From Rhizobium sp. (GTDB taxonomy: Bacteria > Pseudomonadota > Alphaproteobacteria > Rhizobiales > Rhizobiaceae), in the NCBI GenBank assembly GCA_019739215.1, contig JAHHDR010000009.1, positions 1 through 52,190 of the forward strand: a stretch of DNA of 52,190 nt, written 5' to 3'. This document shows, in pieces, positions 9,491 through 17,682 of this stretch. A model generated the notes under the pieces. The model was not told where the DNA came from and did no database searches. It was given only the letters and a program-made list of their open reading frames with translations. Position 1 is the stretch's first letter. Each line of letters starts with the position of its first letter. The translations under genes and the position numbers were made by a program.

Positions 9491-9730
9491 ATGGCGCTCG
9501 GGCGCAACCGCCGCCGTGACCGCGGGGTCGATTATTGGCCTGGCTTCGTCGATGCCCTGTCGACGCTGCTGCTTGCCATCATGTTCCTGCTCACAGTGTT
9601 CGTCGTCGCTCAGTTCATCTTGGGCCGCGAGATCTCGGGCAAGGACGAGGTGCTCAACCGCCTGAACAGCCAGATTTCGGAAGAAGACAATGACGACTGG
9701 AGCGAGGCCAGCGTGTCCTCGAGGTCCTGA
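9491..9730 (+). pseudogene. MotB-like protein, cut by the fold-back junction (arm 1 copy)
   Basis: Residues 1-62 (MALGRNRRRDRGVDYWPGFV... to LNRLNSQI) are genuine. From about base 9677 the frame reads the complement of the same gene's spacer and yields a meaningless tail (SEEDNDDWSEASVSSRS) up to TGA 9730. The single membrane helix and the conserved Asp21 of MotB/ExbD/TolR-type proteins are kept. The coiled coil and the C-terminal OmpA-like domain expected for the family are missing. The chimeric tail proves that the junction lies inside this gene. Confidence 0.85.
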
Positions 9731-9771
9731 TTGCCGCTCTTTTCGAGCGCCAGCAATTGTGTGAGTTCCGC
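9677..9771. other. Single-copy spacer and fold-back breakpoint
   Basis: These 95 bases separate the arms and have no mirror copy, apart from CGGAA at 9678-9682, which matches the arm 2 complement after one mismatch at 9677. On the minus strand the spacer continues the coding frame of the MotB-like gene in arm 2 (residues near AELTQLL, KSGNQDLE and LQSSLSSS). At about 9677-9682 the sequence turns back into arm 1. A loop below 100 bp with a five-base microhomology is typical of template-switch or fold-back events. It is not a symmetric palindrome, as a closed hairpin end would be. Confidence 0.9.
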
Positions 9772-9957
9772 AATCTGGCTGTTCAGGCGGTTGAGCACCT
9801 CGTCCTTGCCCGAGATCTCGCGGCCCAAGATGAACTGAGCGACGACGAACACTGTGAGCAGGAACATGATGGCAAGCAGCAGCGTCGACAGGGCATCGAC
9901 GAAGCCAGGCCAATAATCGACCCCGCGGTCACGGCGGCGGTTGCGCCCGAGCGCCAT
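9677..9957 (-). pseudogene. MotB-like peptidoglycan-associated stator partner, 3' part missing (arm 2 copy)
   Basis: The protein starts at ATG 9957, one base after the MotA-like stop when read on the minus strand. It has a basic N-terminus, one membrane helix (about residues 15-38) and Asp21 in PGFVDALSTLL, the position of the protonatable Asp of MotB, ExbD and TolR. A coiled coil then begins (LTQLLALEKSGNQDLEDTL). About 94 residues are genuine, and then the sequence folds back into arm 1 (EIWLFRRL... is antisense reading to 9610). Rhizobial homologues are several hundred residues long and end in an OmpA-like peptidoglycan-binding domain, which is absent here. With the MotA-like neighbour it should form an ion-driven envelope complex. 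No flagellar gene is nearby. Confidence 0.82.
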
Positions 9958-10989
9958 TTACTTCGCCCCGCTGATCTTGTCGTTCAGACGGTCGAGCGTT
10001 TTGCGCATGGCGCGCGCGTCCTCCTGCTGGGCCTCGATCCAGTCTCGCAGCATCTGCTGCTCGTTGCGCATGTTCTTGACCAGACCCTGGATGCCCTCGG
10101 CAAGGCCGGCGATGGCAGCAACCGAGCGATCATTCCCGTCCTTGCCGCCAAGCTTCTGGATCTCGGCGACGAGAAGCTGGATATCCTCGCTCGCAACCGT
10201 AGCGCTGCCGTCGGAAACGACCGCGCGTTCGGAATCCACATCGGTGACCGAGGAAAGCCAGTTTTCGAGTTCGACGTAGAACCGGTTCTGCGCTCGCCCC
10301 GCCTGCAGGTCGAGGAAGCCGAGGATCAGCGAACCGGAAAGACCGAGCAGCGAAGACGAGAACGCCGTGCCCATGCCGGCGAGCGGTGCCGTGAGGCCCG
10401 ACTTCAGCGACTGAAGCACGTCATTGCTCTCGCCCGACGCCGGATCGAGAGACGCGATGACCTCGTTGATCGACCCGATCGTTCCGAGCAGACCCCAGAA
10501 GGTGCCGAGAAGGCCGAGAAAGACAAGCAGACCGATCAGGTAGCGGCTGGTGTCACGGGATTCGTCCAGGCGCGTCCCGATCGAGTCGAGGATGGAGCGC
10601 AACGCGGTGGTGGAGATCGCCATGGAGCGGCGACCGCCGATCAGGGCACGCATGGGGGCGAGAAGCTTCGGCTCGCGCCCGACCAGAGAGGCATTATCGC
10701 CAGCCGCACGGAAAGAGTTGAACCAGCGCACTTCGGGCCTGAGCGCCAGCACCTGAGTGAAGACCAGGATGATGCCGACGGCGAGCACGCCGAGGATGAG
10801 GCCGTTCAACCCCGGATTGGTCACGAAAGCCGCATGCGCCTGCCGGTAGAGGATGGCCGCGATGAAACACACGATGATCAGGAAGATCACCATGGTCGTG
10901 AAGAAGGGCATCGGGCTGGAGAGTTTCTGGCCGTATGCTCCCGGGCGGGTTTCTCCCACCTCGAGATCCTCCAACTTCACTTTCGCCAT
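9958..10989 (-). CDS. MotA/TolQ/ExbB-like proton channel protein
   Basis: 343 residues. The predicted membrane helices lie near residues 28-50, 63-83, 147-170 and 197-222. The last two resemble the MotA_ExbB core (LVFLGLLGTFWGLLGTIGSI and LAGMGTAFSSSLLGLSGS). The C-terminal 100 residues are charged and probably coiled (LVKNMRNEQQMLRDWIEAQQ). It is followed immediately by the MotB-like gene, so the pair should be translated together and form an inner-membrane proton channel acting on the cell wall. It lacks flagellar context. It belongs to a conserved but poorly characterised rhizobial family, and the exact substrate or process is unknown. Confidence 0.85.
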   Translation of the reverse strand: MAKVKLEDLEVGETRPGAYGQKLSSPMPFFTTMVIFLIIVCFIAAILYRQAHAAFVTNPGLNGLILGVLAVGIILVFTQVLALRPEVRWFNSFRAAGDNASLVGREPKLLAPMRALIGGRRSMAISTTALRSILDSIGTRLDESRDTSRYLIGLLVFLGLLGTFWGLLGTIGSINEVIASLDPASGESNDVLQSLKSGLTAPLAGMGTAFSSSLLGLSGSLILGFLDLQAGRAQNRFYVELENWLSSVTDVDSERAVVSDGSATVASEDIQLLVAEIQKLGGKDGNDRSVAAIAGLAEGIQGLVKNMRNEQQMLRDWIEAQQEDARAMRKTLDRLNDKISGAK

Positions 10990-11087
10990 GATACGCTCAA
11001 CCTCCGGGGAATCTTGGACCGGAGGCTAGTGCAAAAATGAGACGAATTGAAGCCGCGGACCTTGGGAAAACTTTCCCTATACAGGGA

Positions 11088-11888
11088 TCAGGACTGCGGC
11101 ACCGGACGGTTGACGACCTCTTCCAGAGCCTTCCGGATGTATTCGTTGCCGGCAAGCACGGTGCCGTTCTCGAACATGTCCTGGCCACCCTTCATGTCGG
11201 AAACGAAGCCGCCAGCTTCCTTGATCAGGAGAATGCCGGCCGCGATGTCCCAGGAATTGAGCTGGGCTTCCCAGAAGCCGTCGAGACGACCCGCAGCCAC
11301 ATAGGCGAGATCGAGTGCTGCAGCGCCCATGCGGCGAACGCCGGAGACTTCGCCCATCACGTGGCGCAGTTCGACGAGGAACTTGCCGTGCTGGCCACGA
11401 CCGAGATGCGGCACGCCGCAACCGATGACGCAGTCGGAGAGCACCTTGCGCGCACCGACGCGAATACGGCGATCGTTGAGGAAGGCGCCGCCGCCCTTTT
11501 CCGTCGTGTAGAGTTCGTCGGTGGCCGGGTTGAAGATGACGCCGGCGACGATCTCGCCATTGCGCTCGAGCGCGATTGAGACGGCAAACTGTGGGATGCC
11601 GTGCAGGAAGTTGGTCGTGCCGTCGAGCGGATCGACGATCCAGCGATGCGCACCGTCCGTGCCCTTGATCTCCTCACCTTCCTCGCCGAGGAAGCCGTAG
11701 GTCGGACGGGACTTCAGCAGTTCCTCGCGCACGATCTTCTCCGCGCGAAAATCGGCCTGCGAAACGAAATCACCGGGACCCTTGACCGAAACCTGGAGGT
11801 TCTGAACCTCACCGAAATCGCGCGAAAGCGACTTGCCGGCCTTGAGTGCAGACTGGACCATGACGTTAAGAAGGGCGGAGCGGGCCAT
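11088..11888 (-). CDS. suhB: Inositol monophosphatase family protein (SuhB-like)
   Basis: 266 residues, the usual length. This is a Mg2+-dependent phosphatase of the IMPase/FIG superfamily that hydrolyses inositol-1-phosphate or related sugar phosphates. All three diagnostic motifs are visible: GEEGEE near residue 66, WIVDPLDGTTNF from residue 83 (metal ligands Asp86 and Asp89) and WDIAAGILLIKEAGG from residue 213 (Asp214). The start ATG at 11888 was chosen over upstream codons because MARSALLNVMVQSALKAGK matches the family N-terminus. The longer open frame upstream is Pro- and Arg-rich and looks non-coding. It lies between the MotA-like and MgtC-like genes on the same strand with gaps of about 100 and 137 bases. 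Substrate specificity cannot be read from sequence. Confidence 0.9.
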   Translation of the reverse strand: MARSALLNVMVQSALKAGKSLSRDFGEVQNLQVSVKGPGDFVSQADFRAEKIVREELLKSRPTYGFLGEEGEEIKGTDGAHRWIVDPLDGTTNFLHGIPQFAVSIALERNGEIVAGVIFNPATDELYTTEKGGGAFLNDRRIRVGARKVLSDCVIGCGVPHLGRGQHGKFLVELRHVMGEVSGVRRMGAAALDLAYVAAGRLDGFWEAQLNSWDIAAGILLIKEAGGFVSDMKGGQDMFENGTVLAGNEYIRKALEEVVNRPVPQS

Positions 11889-12025
11889 AGATCGAATTCC
11901 TTGAAACTGGGATGCGCCGGAAGGCGGCAAGGGGCAAGCGCGCGTCGGCGGCGGTTTGGCGGGTTCAAGACCACAAATGCCGCTGGAATTCAAGGGGGAT
12001 GGCCGCTGCGTTCCATGCGCCCTTG

Positions 12026-13303
12026 TCAGACAAGCCCTGCAGCGAAGGTCACGACAAAGCCCGAAACCACAGCGAGCAGAGATATGGCGGCCAGCCTCAG
12101 TGCAAAGCCCCGGCTTCCGGCGGCCGCCGCGTAGACGACCTTGGCCAGCATGTTGGCCGTGACGGCTATTCCGATGGCGGTGGTCGCGACATCGAGCGGC
12201 AGGCCCGGCAGCATGCCGGCAACGGTGACAGTCATGGCATCGACATCGGCGAGCGCCGTCAGGCCGGAGACGATGTAGAGGCCTCCGTCACCGAGGATCT
12301 GGCTTGCTGCGCGTGCGACGAAGGCAATGACGGTGATCAGCAACGCCATCTTGATGACCTGCGAAAGCTCGAACGGATTTCCGGGCAAGTCTGCCTCGGA
12401 TGAAGGACCGGCCCGCGCGACGAGCGCAATCGCCCCCACCAGCATCAGACCTCCAGCGACCAGGAGCCCCGGCAACAGCCGTTCGGCAAGCGTTGGCGCA
12501 AGTGCAAAAAGCAGGAGCCCCGTCCGAATGAGGGAAACGCTTCCCGCCGCCATCGCGCCGGCAGATGGACCGGCCGCATTGGCCGCCAATTCGCTCTGGC
12601 GCGCCATGGCGAGCGTTGTGGCGGTCGAGGAGACGAGGCCACCCACAGCGCCGGCAATGAGATCACCGCGACCGCCACCGATCAGGCGGACGGCGACATA
12701 ACCGACATAGGAGATCGATGCCAGCATGATGACGAGGATCACAATGCTGCGCGGCGACACTCCACCGAAGGGACCGTAAGGATCAGCAGGAATGAGTGGC
12801 AGCAGCACGAAACCCATGGCGAGCAGAATGACGGCCGAGCGCAGCTCGACCCAGGTCAGGCGCCGGATCGCGCCGTGCAGGAATTCCCGGCTGGCAAGAA
12901 CGGTGACCATTGCGGCCCCTGCACCGGATGCCACCGCCATCTCGCCGGTGACGGCGAGCGCGCCGAGCCCGAATGTGGTGATCCCCGCAATCACCGTCGT
13001 CGCGCTGAACGAGCCTTCCGCCCGCGCCTCCATCAGGCCGAAGCGGAGCAAGACGACGGAAATTGAGATCAGGAAGCTCGCCACGATCAGGCCGGACAGG
13101 CTGCCCGGCGCAAGGACGGCGTCCAGCAGACCCGCGAGCCCGCCGGTCATGCCGATCAGCGTAAAGGTGCGAATGCCGGCAATACGGGCGCCTTCCGGTT
13201 CGTCGCGCTCACGCCAGTGTCGTTCTACGCCGACCGCCGCGCCGATCGCGATGGCAAGCCCGAGACGCTGGAAGATATCGATGAGATCCATGACCGCCGC
13301 CAT
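12026..13303 (-). CDS. MgtC/SapB family protein with DUF4010 domain
   Basis: 425 residues, very hydrophobic, about ten or more membrane helices. The N-terminal 140 residues fit the MgtC/SapB family (GLAIAIGAAVGVERHWRER and GIRTFTLIGMTGGLAG). The rest fits DUF4010 (GAVGGLVSSTATTLAMA, DVDAMTVTVAG). MgtC proteins are linked to Mg2+ limitation and stress, but this two-domain type is not functionally defined. The start at 13303 was taken, although an in-frame ATG four codons later (MDLIDIF) is equally likely. The gene follows the Sel1-repeat gene by 27 bases on the same strand, so co-transcription is likely. Confidence 0.87.
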   Translation of the reverse strand: MAAVMDLIDIFQRLGLAIAIGAAVGVERHWRERDEPEGARIAGIRTFTLIGMTGGLAGLLDAVLAPGSLSGLIVASFLISISVVLLRFGLMEARAEGSFSATTVIAGITTFGLGALAVTGEMAVASGAGAAMVTVLASREFLHGAIRRLTWVELRSAVILLAMGFVLLPLIPADPYGPFGGVSPRSIVILVIMLASISYVGYVAVRLIGGGRGDLIAGAVGGLVSSTATTLAMARQSELAANAAGPSAGAMAAGSVSLIRTGLLLFALAPTLAERLLPGLLVAGGLMLVGAIALVARAGPSSEADLPGNPFELSQVIKMALLITVIAFVARAASQILGDGGLYIVSGLTALADVDAMTVTVAGMLPGLPLDVATTAIGIAVTANMLAKVVYAAAAGSRGFALRLAAISLLAVVSGFVVTFAAGLV

Positions 13304-13330
13304 CCCCCGATACGACAGAGCGAGGCCGCG

Positions 13331-14524
13331 TCATGTCCGCCGGAACCGGTTGGCCCGATCGATGGCCTGCTTCTGCTGCTCTTCGTTGAGACCGAGGTAG
13401 AAATCCTCGAGACCGGGATCCTTGAGACCCGCGCGGCGCGACAGGACATACCACTTGGCGGCCTCGATCGAATCGGGCGCGGTGCCGAGCGCGTTGATGT
13501 AAAGATGCGCCAAGCGGTTCTGGGCCACCACATTGCCACGCGCAGCAGCAATGCTGAGCCACCGGTATCCCGCCTCGTAGTCACGCGGACCGTTATAGCC
13601 GTTGACGAGCCAGAGCCCCATGTCGAGCTGCGCCGTATCGAAACCGGCGCGCGCGGCGCGCGTCATCCACTCCCGGGCGCGGGCCTTCTTCTCGTCCGGC
13701 ACGTCCTTGAGCGCCGAATAGACCTGTGCCAGCGCATATTGCGCATCCGCAATGCCCTGTTCGGCCGCCTTTTCGTAGTAAGGCATGGCAGCGGTCAGCC
13801 CGCGAACGCCGGGCGTTCCGGCAACCAGGATCTGCGCCCAGTTGAACTGGGCCGAAGCATTGCCCGCATCGGCCGCGCGGCGCATGTAGTCGTCCGCCTT
13901 TGCCTTGTCCTGCGGGACTTCGCGGCCCTCCATCAGGAGCAGGGCATATTTGAACATAGCCGCCGGATCACCGCCCTGGGCGGCCTGGCCATACCAGAAG
14001 GCCGCACCCTTCAGATCGCGCTTGACCCCGAGGCCCCGCGACATGATTTCCGCCAGGAGCGTCTGTGCCGCAGGATCGCCGAGCTGCGCACGCGGGAGCG
14101 CCCTGTCGACGGCAGTCAGGAAGAGCCCGCGCTGAAAGGCACCGTAAGCGTCGTCGGGTTTGCCTTCGTAAGGCTTCTCCGGCGGGACGTCGGGCAGCGG
14201 CGTACCCATCCGCAGATAAATATTGATGCCCTGCAGCGCGTCGGGCTCGCCACCCACCGTGGGCTTGTCGCCCTTGGTCACGGGCGGAGGGGAATCCCTG
14301 TCACCGCGATCGAGCGTGTTCGCATCACCACCCGTGCTGCTGCTCGGCCGCGAACCGCGTTCGATCTCGCCCGCATCGTCAGGATCGGCCGGCATGATCG
14401 CCGGCGCATCACCGATCTCGAGACCATCCTCGCTGTCCTGCCCCATCGCCGGACTGGCCAACGCAAGGCAGGCCCCGGCAAGCGCGGCGAGAATCAGGCG
14501 ATGATGGGACGAGATTGGACGCAT
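13331..14524 (-). CDS. Exported Sel1-like (TPR-type) repeat protein
   Basis: 397 residues. The signal peptide is about 29 residues (HHRLILAALAGACLALASPAMGQ). An acidic, Ser/Asp-rich linker runs to about residue 110, and then Sel1-type repeats of about 36 residues follow to the C-terminus (for example AAFWYGQAAQGGDPAAMFKY, ADDYMRRAADAGNASAQFNW, AMPYYEKAAEQGIADAQYAL, GYRWLSIAAARGNVVAQNRL). Such proteins act as scaffolds in the periplasm or at the membrane. Specific partners cannot be inferred. ATG 14524 was preferred over TTG 14536, which overlaps the upstream ThiE-like stop. The gene is tightly coupled to that upstream gene. Confidence 0.87.
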   Translation of the reverse strand: MRPISSHHRLILAALAGACLALASPAMGQDSEDGLEIGDAPAIMPADPDDAGEIERGSRPSSSTGGDANTLDRGDRDSPPPVTKGDKPTVGGEPDALQGINIYLRMGTPLPDVPPEKPYEGKPDDAYGAFQRGLFLTAVDRALPRAQLGDPAAQTLLAEIMSRGLGVKRDLKGAAFWYGQAAQGGDPAAMFKYALLLMEGREVPQDKAKADDYMRRAADAGNASAQFNWAQILVAGTPGVRGLTAAMPYYEKAAEQGIADAQYALAQVYSALKDVPDEKKARAREWMTRAARAGFDTAQLDMGLWLVNGYNGPRDYEAGYRWLSIAAARGNVVAQNRLAHLYINALGTAPDSIEAAKWYVLSRRAGLKDPGLEDFYLGLNEEQQKQAIDRANRFRRT

Positions 14525-14532
14525 GAGGCGGT

Positions 14533-15183
14533 TCAATCTGCAAACCGTGGCGCTTTTTTCGTCAAGCTCGGCATTCACCCGGGTCACAATCGCGGCAGCT
14601 TGGGAAGGATCGGCGAAGACCGCCTTGCCGAGCGCCACGAACTCCACCCCCGCTTTCGGCGACGACCACGGCCGAAGAAGGGTTCCTGCCCTCCCATCAC
14701 CATGCAGGGGATCTCGATCATCGACGACCACCATTCTCCCAGCGCCACATTCTTCGAATGGGCTTCCGGCTTGATGTCACCGTCGATCTTGCCGAAGAAG
14801 ATGTAGTCCGGCTGGATCTCTCCGATCTCAAGCGCATGGTGCCGGTCCATCGCATTGCCGCCACCGACGATGAGCTTCGGCGTATGATTTTCGACTTCTT
14901 CGGCAAGCGCTGCGGCATTGCCCGAGATATGCAGACCGTCTGCCTTGACACGACCGGCGACACGGCTGTTGTCGACGATGAGGGCTGCCGCCCCCGCTTC
15001 CTGAACCACGGGCACGAGCATCTCGGCATGTTTCTGGAAAACCGTATCGTCCAGGCCGTATTGCGGGATGATCACCGAAGCGACGTCTCCGCCACGCAGG
15101 GCGTTGCGCATCACCTCCGTGCGCTCGGCTGGATCGGCGATATCGGGAACGATGAGGACGAGGCGGCAGCGATTTTCGGTCAT
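14533..15183 (-). pseudogene. ThiE-like thiamine phosphate synthase family, frameshifted
   Basis: This is the arm 2 copy of the gene at 4266-4915. The first 166 residues read normally (MTENRCRLVLIVPDIADP... to IEIPCMVMGGQEP), with the phosphate- and pyrimidine-site-like stretches GLHISGNAAAL, VGGGNAMDRHH and PDYIFFGK of the family. The frame then breaks at the shared extra base (complement of CCC, about 14680-14682), at CCCCC 14647-14651 (four in arm 1) and at TTTTTT 14554-14559 (five A in arm 1). Correcting these gives an ordinary C-terminus ending AELDEKAPRFAD. ThiE joins the thiazole and pyrimidine phosphates in thiamine synthesis. This family is a divergent paralogue, so the activity is inferred. 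It is divergent from the TSUP gene, with 105 bp between the starts. Confidence 0.75.
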
Positions 15184-15288
15184 GCGCGGTGTTTCCGTGT
15201 GCGGGACAGGTCCGTTTTCTGCGGAAACCGTCCTCGTTTTCTCTGGATGAATCCGATAGACCGCTCTTCCGAAAGGATCAACCGCGCA

Positions 15289-16065
15289 ATGCTGACAGAC
15301 CCGAACTTCTATGCCGTCGCCATTCCCGCTGTTGCCCTTGTCGGCCTGTCGAAAGGCGGCCTCGGCGGTGCCTTCGCCCTGATCGGCGTGCCGCTCCTCG
15401 CCTTCGCCGTGCCGCCCATGCAGGCCGCCGCGATCTTCCTGCCGATCCTGCTCGTCATGGATGCCGTCGCGCTCTGGGCCTGGCGCGGTTACAATGACAG
15501 AAGCACGCTTCTCGTCCTGCTGCCAGGTGCCGTGATCGGCATCGCGCTTGGCTGGGCGACATCCACCTATGTCTCTGCCGATGCCATGCGTCTCGTCCTC
15601 GGCGGTATCTCCGTCGTCTTTGCGCTGAGATACTTCCTCGAAAGCTGGGCGGCTTACAAGGGACAGGAGACGGCCGCAGCCAGCCAGCGTCCGGTCGCAG
15701 GCTCTTTCTGGGGCTCGCTCGCCGGCTATGCGAGTTTTGTTGCCCATGCCGGTGGCCCGCCCTTCCAGATCTACGTCCTGCCGCTCAAGCTCGATCCGCT
15801 CACCTATACAGGCACATCGACACGGTTCTTCGCGATCCTGAATGCGATCAAGGTCATTCCCTACTTCGCGCTGGGGGAACTCGACAGCACCAACCTGACG
15901 CTTTCGGCGGCATTGCTTCCGGTGGCGCTCGTGTCGACGCTCGCCGGCGCCCGCCTGGTCCACCTCCTGAAGCCGGCCGTCTTCTATCCGCTCATGTATG
16001 GCATGGTGCTGCTGGCTGGCGGCAAACTGCTCTATGATGGGGTTGTCGGCGTCTTCGGTGGCTGA
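15289..16065 (+). CDS. TauE/SafE (TSUP) family membrane transporter
   Basis: 258 residues with about eight predicted helices, the normal length for the sulfite exporter TauE/SafE family. The two-fold pseudo-repeat is visible as LVGLSKGGLGGAFALIGVPL near the N-terminus and FVAHAGGPPFQIYVLPL in the second half. The family exports or imports small anions such as sulfite, sulfoacetate or other organosulfur compounds. The substrate here is unknown. ATG 15289 was chosen because GAAAGGA lies 11 bases upstream and the protein then starts directly at the first helix. An ATG at 15247 would add 14 polar residues. It is followed on the same strand, 77 bases on, by an ArsR-type regulator that may control it. 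Confidence 0.87.
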   Translation: MLTDPNFYAVAIPAVALVGLSKGGLGGAFALIGVPLLAFAVPPMQAAAIFLPILLVMDAVALWAWRGYNDRSTLLVLLPGAVIGIALGWATSTYVSADAMRLVLGGISVVFALRYFLESWAAYKGQETAAASQRPVAGSFWGSLAGYASFVAHAGGPPFQIYVLPLKLDPLTYTGTSTRFFAILNAIKVIPYFALGELDSTNLTLSAALLPVALVSTLAGARLVHLLKPAVFYPLMYGMVLLAGGKLLYDGVVGVFGG

Positions 16066-16142
16066 CTCACATGTCGTCAAGGCCCATGCTGCAGCGCACA
16101 TGAGCGCTTGCCGCAGACCGACCTTTGACATAGGCTTTCACC

Positions 16143-16403
16143 ATGACGAACGCAGACCCGTTCACCGCGATCGCAGACCCGAACCGGCGACACATCCTCG
16201 AGGATCTGCGCCGGGGTGAAAAGACCGTGAACGAACTTGCCGGCCAGCTGCCGATCAGCCGTCCGGCCGTCTCCCAGCATCTGAAGGCATTGCTGGACAG
16301 CGGGCTCGTCGACGTTCGCTCGGAAGGCACCCGCCGCATTTATTTCATTCACCGCCCCGGCTTCGACCGGATGAACATGTGGCTCGACCAGTTCTGGTCG
16401 TGA
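16143..16403 (+). CDS. ArsR-type winged-helix transcriptional regulator
   Basis: 86 residues, short for the family, with a complete winged helix: NRRHILEDLRRGEKTVNELA, then ISRPAVSQHLKALLDSGLVD (recognition helix) and RIYFIH (wing). There is no cysteine or His cluster, so metal sensing is unlikely. The C-terminus FDRMNMWLDQFWS resembles regulators that are usually paired with an SRPBCC/AHSA1 protein, but none is next to it. The neighbour upstream on the same strand is the TSUP transporter. A terminator follows at 16434-16467. Confidence 0.88.
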   Translation: MTNADPFTAIADPNRRHILEDLRRGEKTVNELAGQLPISRPAVSQHLKALLDSGLVDVRSEGTRRIYFIHRPGFDRMNMWLDQFWS

Positions 16404-16433
16404 GCTCTCTCCGGCATTTTCGTTGCAACAGAC

Positions 16434-16467
16434 AAAACAAAAGCCCCGAAGTCGAAAACTCCGGGGC
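16434..16467 (-). terminator. Rho-independent terminator between convergent genes
   Basis: Mirror of 2982-3015. An 8-bp GC-rich stem with a 9-base loop is followed on the minus strand by a T-rich run. Strong U-run on the minus strand favours the DUF465 gene at 16551-16727. On the plus strand the hairpin is preceded by CAAAACAAAAG, so it could also stop ArsR transcripts weakly. Confidence 0.78.
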
Positions 16468-16550
16468 CTAGATGGGTTGTTGGCTGCTTCATGAATACAT
16501 CGGGATCGGTCTTGGGTCCGCCAGACCCCGGCGCAGCCGGAAGGGAGGTA

Positions 16551-16727
16551 TCAGTGGCGTGTGGTCGCCCTCACGCGTTCCATTTCATCTTTGAGGCGCA
16601 ATTTGAGGCGCTTGAGTTCGGCAATATGCCGATCATCGACGGAGGGGGATGCAAGCGCGTCATGGAGCTTCTCTTCGAGGGCTCCATGCTTCTTTTGCAG
16701 CGATTCAAGATGAGCCTGTATGGTCAT
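16551..16727 (-). CDS. DUF465/YdcH-like small protein
   Basis: 58 residues, MTIQAHLESLQKKHGALEEK at the N-terminus and RLKLRLKDEMERVRATTRH at the C-terminus. It is highly charged and predicted to be two helices, like YdcH/DUF465 proteins. A ribosome-binding site AAGGAAGG lies just upstream of the ATG. It is divergent from a second DUF465 gene at 16960, so the two small paralogues flank one 232-bp regulatory region. Function is unknown. It is below the size limit of many gene callers. Confidence 0.75.
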   Translation of the reverse strand: MTIQAHLESLQKKHGALEEKLHDALASPSVDDRHIAELKRLKLRLKDEMERVRATTRH

Positions 16728-16959
16728 TTGATGCGTCCTTCCTTATCGCCTACCTCCAGCCCTCATCCGCTGGAGTTTCAGGCTTTGCAAAGATAATGTG
16801 ACACGAGAAATACGGTTTGTCGAAGGCGAATTGGGCAAAAACGACCGTGAAAATCGAAGACAAGGATAACTTCCCGTTACCGGTATTTGGTGATAGGAGC
16901 TTGCGCGAATCTTCCGGGCATCCTTAAAGGATGGGCAAACGGCGATATGGGGAACAAGC

Positions 16960-17163
16960 ATGGCCGATCAGGAACAGGCTGACGTTCGGCTCTCTCTGGC
17001 ACGGCTGCGCCAAGAGCATGAAGACTATGATGCCGCGATCAACGCCATGATCTCGGTCGGTTGCGATGCCTTGCGTGTTCAGCGGATGAAGAAGAAGAAG
17101 CTGTCGATCAAGGACAGGATCACAGCACTCGAAGACCAGATCATCCCCGACATCATTGCATGA
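16960..17163 (+). CDS. DUF465/YdcH-family small protein
   Basis: 67 residues (MADQEQADVRLSLARLRQEH...). It has the family's lysine-rich turn (RMKKKKLSIKDRI) and the C-terminal ALEDQIIPDIIA. It is likely a cytoplasmic two-helix protein. GGGGAACAAGC upstream of the ATG gives a good ribosome-binding site. It is 18 bases ahead of purE on the same strand and probably heads the purEK operon, an arrangement common in rhizobia. No biochemical function is known for the family. Confidence 0.78.
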   Translation: MADQEQADVRLSLARLRQEHEDYDAAINAMISVGCDALRVQRMKKKKLSIKDRITALEDQIIPDIIA

Positions 17164-17181
17164 CGGCAGAAGGATAGCCTG

Positions 17182-17682
17182 ATGACAGCAGAGTGCCCGC
17201 CCGTCGCCATCATCATGGGAAGCCAGTCCGACTGGGAGACCATGAAAAATGCGGCCGACACGCTCGACGCACTCGGCGTCTCCTACGAAGCCCGGATCGT
17301 CTCGGCACATCGCACACCCGACCGCATGGTTGCCTTCGCCAAGGGCGCCCGTGACGAAGGTTTCAAGATGATCATCGCCGGTGCCGGCGGCGCCGCCCAC
17401 TTGCCCGGCATGGTCGCCTCGCTCACCAACTTGCCCGTCTTCGGCGTGCCGGTTCAGTCGAAATCCATGTCTGGCCTCGACAGCCTATATTCCATCGTCC
17501 AGATGCCGGCCGGCATTCCCGTCGGCACGCTCGCCATCGGCCGCGCCGGGGCCGTGAATGCAGGCCTGCTCGCAGCCCGCGTGCTCGCCGTCTTCGATGA
17601 CGAATTGGCCGAACGTCTCGACGAATGGGTCGAGCGCCAGACCGCATCCGTCGCCGAATACCCCGTGGACGAGGCCCCATGA
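17182..17682 (+). CDS. purE: 5-(carboxyamino)imidazole ribonucleotide mutase
   Basis: 166 residues, the normal size for class I PurE. The enzyme converts N5-CAIR to CAIR in de novo purine synthesis, in the cytoplasm. Family motifs are clear: [12 protein letters not shown] (phosphate and substrate loop), [10 protein letters not shown] with the catalytic His, and [15 protein letters not shown] ribosome-binding site (AAGGA) lies 8 bases before the ATG. The stop overlaps the purK start by four bases (ATGA), so the two steps are translated as a unit. Presence of PurK next to it supports the class I, two-step route. Confidence 0.95.
   Translation: MTAECPPVAIIMGSQSDWETMKNAADTLDALGVSYEARIVSAHRTPDRMVAFAKGARDEGFKMIIAGAGGAAHLPGMVASLTNLPVFGVPVQSKSMSGLDSLYSIVQMPAGIPVGTLAIGRAGAVNAGLLAARVLAVFDDELAERLDEWVERQTASVAEYPVDEAP

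Larger units (their letters stand above)
1..9676. repeat. Arm 1 of giant inverted repeat
   Basis: This whole stretch is the reverse complement of 9772-19448. Position p pairs with 19449-p in the outer part (p below about 4798) and with 19448-p in the inner part (p above about 4894). The offset changes because of three one-base homopolymer indels between 4798 and 4894. Every gene appears twice with the same predicted protein. The arm begins at base 1, inside a TPR gene, so its true outer end is not visible. It is probably the redundant copy, because the single-copy spacer reads in frame from arm 2 and arm 2 continues into unique sequence. I infer a fold-back assembly or amplification chimera rather than a true duplication. 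Confidence 0.97.

Noticed and set aside
9600..9850. Covalently closed hairpin telomere, as on the linear chromid of Agrobacterium, read through by sequencing.
   Set aside because: Read-through of a closed hairpin gives a palindrome that is symmetric at its centre. Here a 95-bp non-symmetric coding spacer sits at the centre and a gene is cut, and no telomere-resolvase palindrome is visible.
9958..10989. Flagellar motor MotA/MotB identity for the channel pair.
   Set aside because: No flagellar gene is nearby, and the protein resembles the separate rhizobial MotA/ExbB-like family, so a flagellar role is not supported.
9757..11040. A 427-residue plus-strand open frame across the MotA-like gene.
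   Set aside because: It is antisense to the MotA-like gene and starts at the chimeric junction. Composition is Arg/Asp/His-rich as expected for antisense frames in GC-rich DNA.
13217..14806. A 529-residue open frame opposite the Sel1-repeat gene (and mirror 4675-6231).
   Set aside because: Antisense shadow; the Sel1 repeats on the minus strand are clear.
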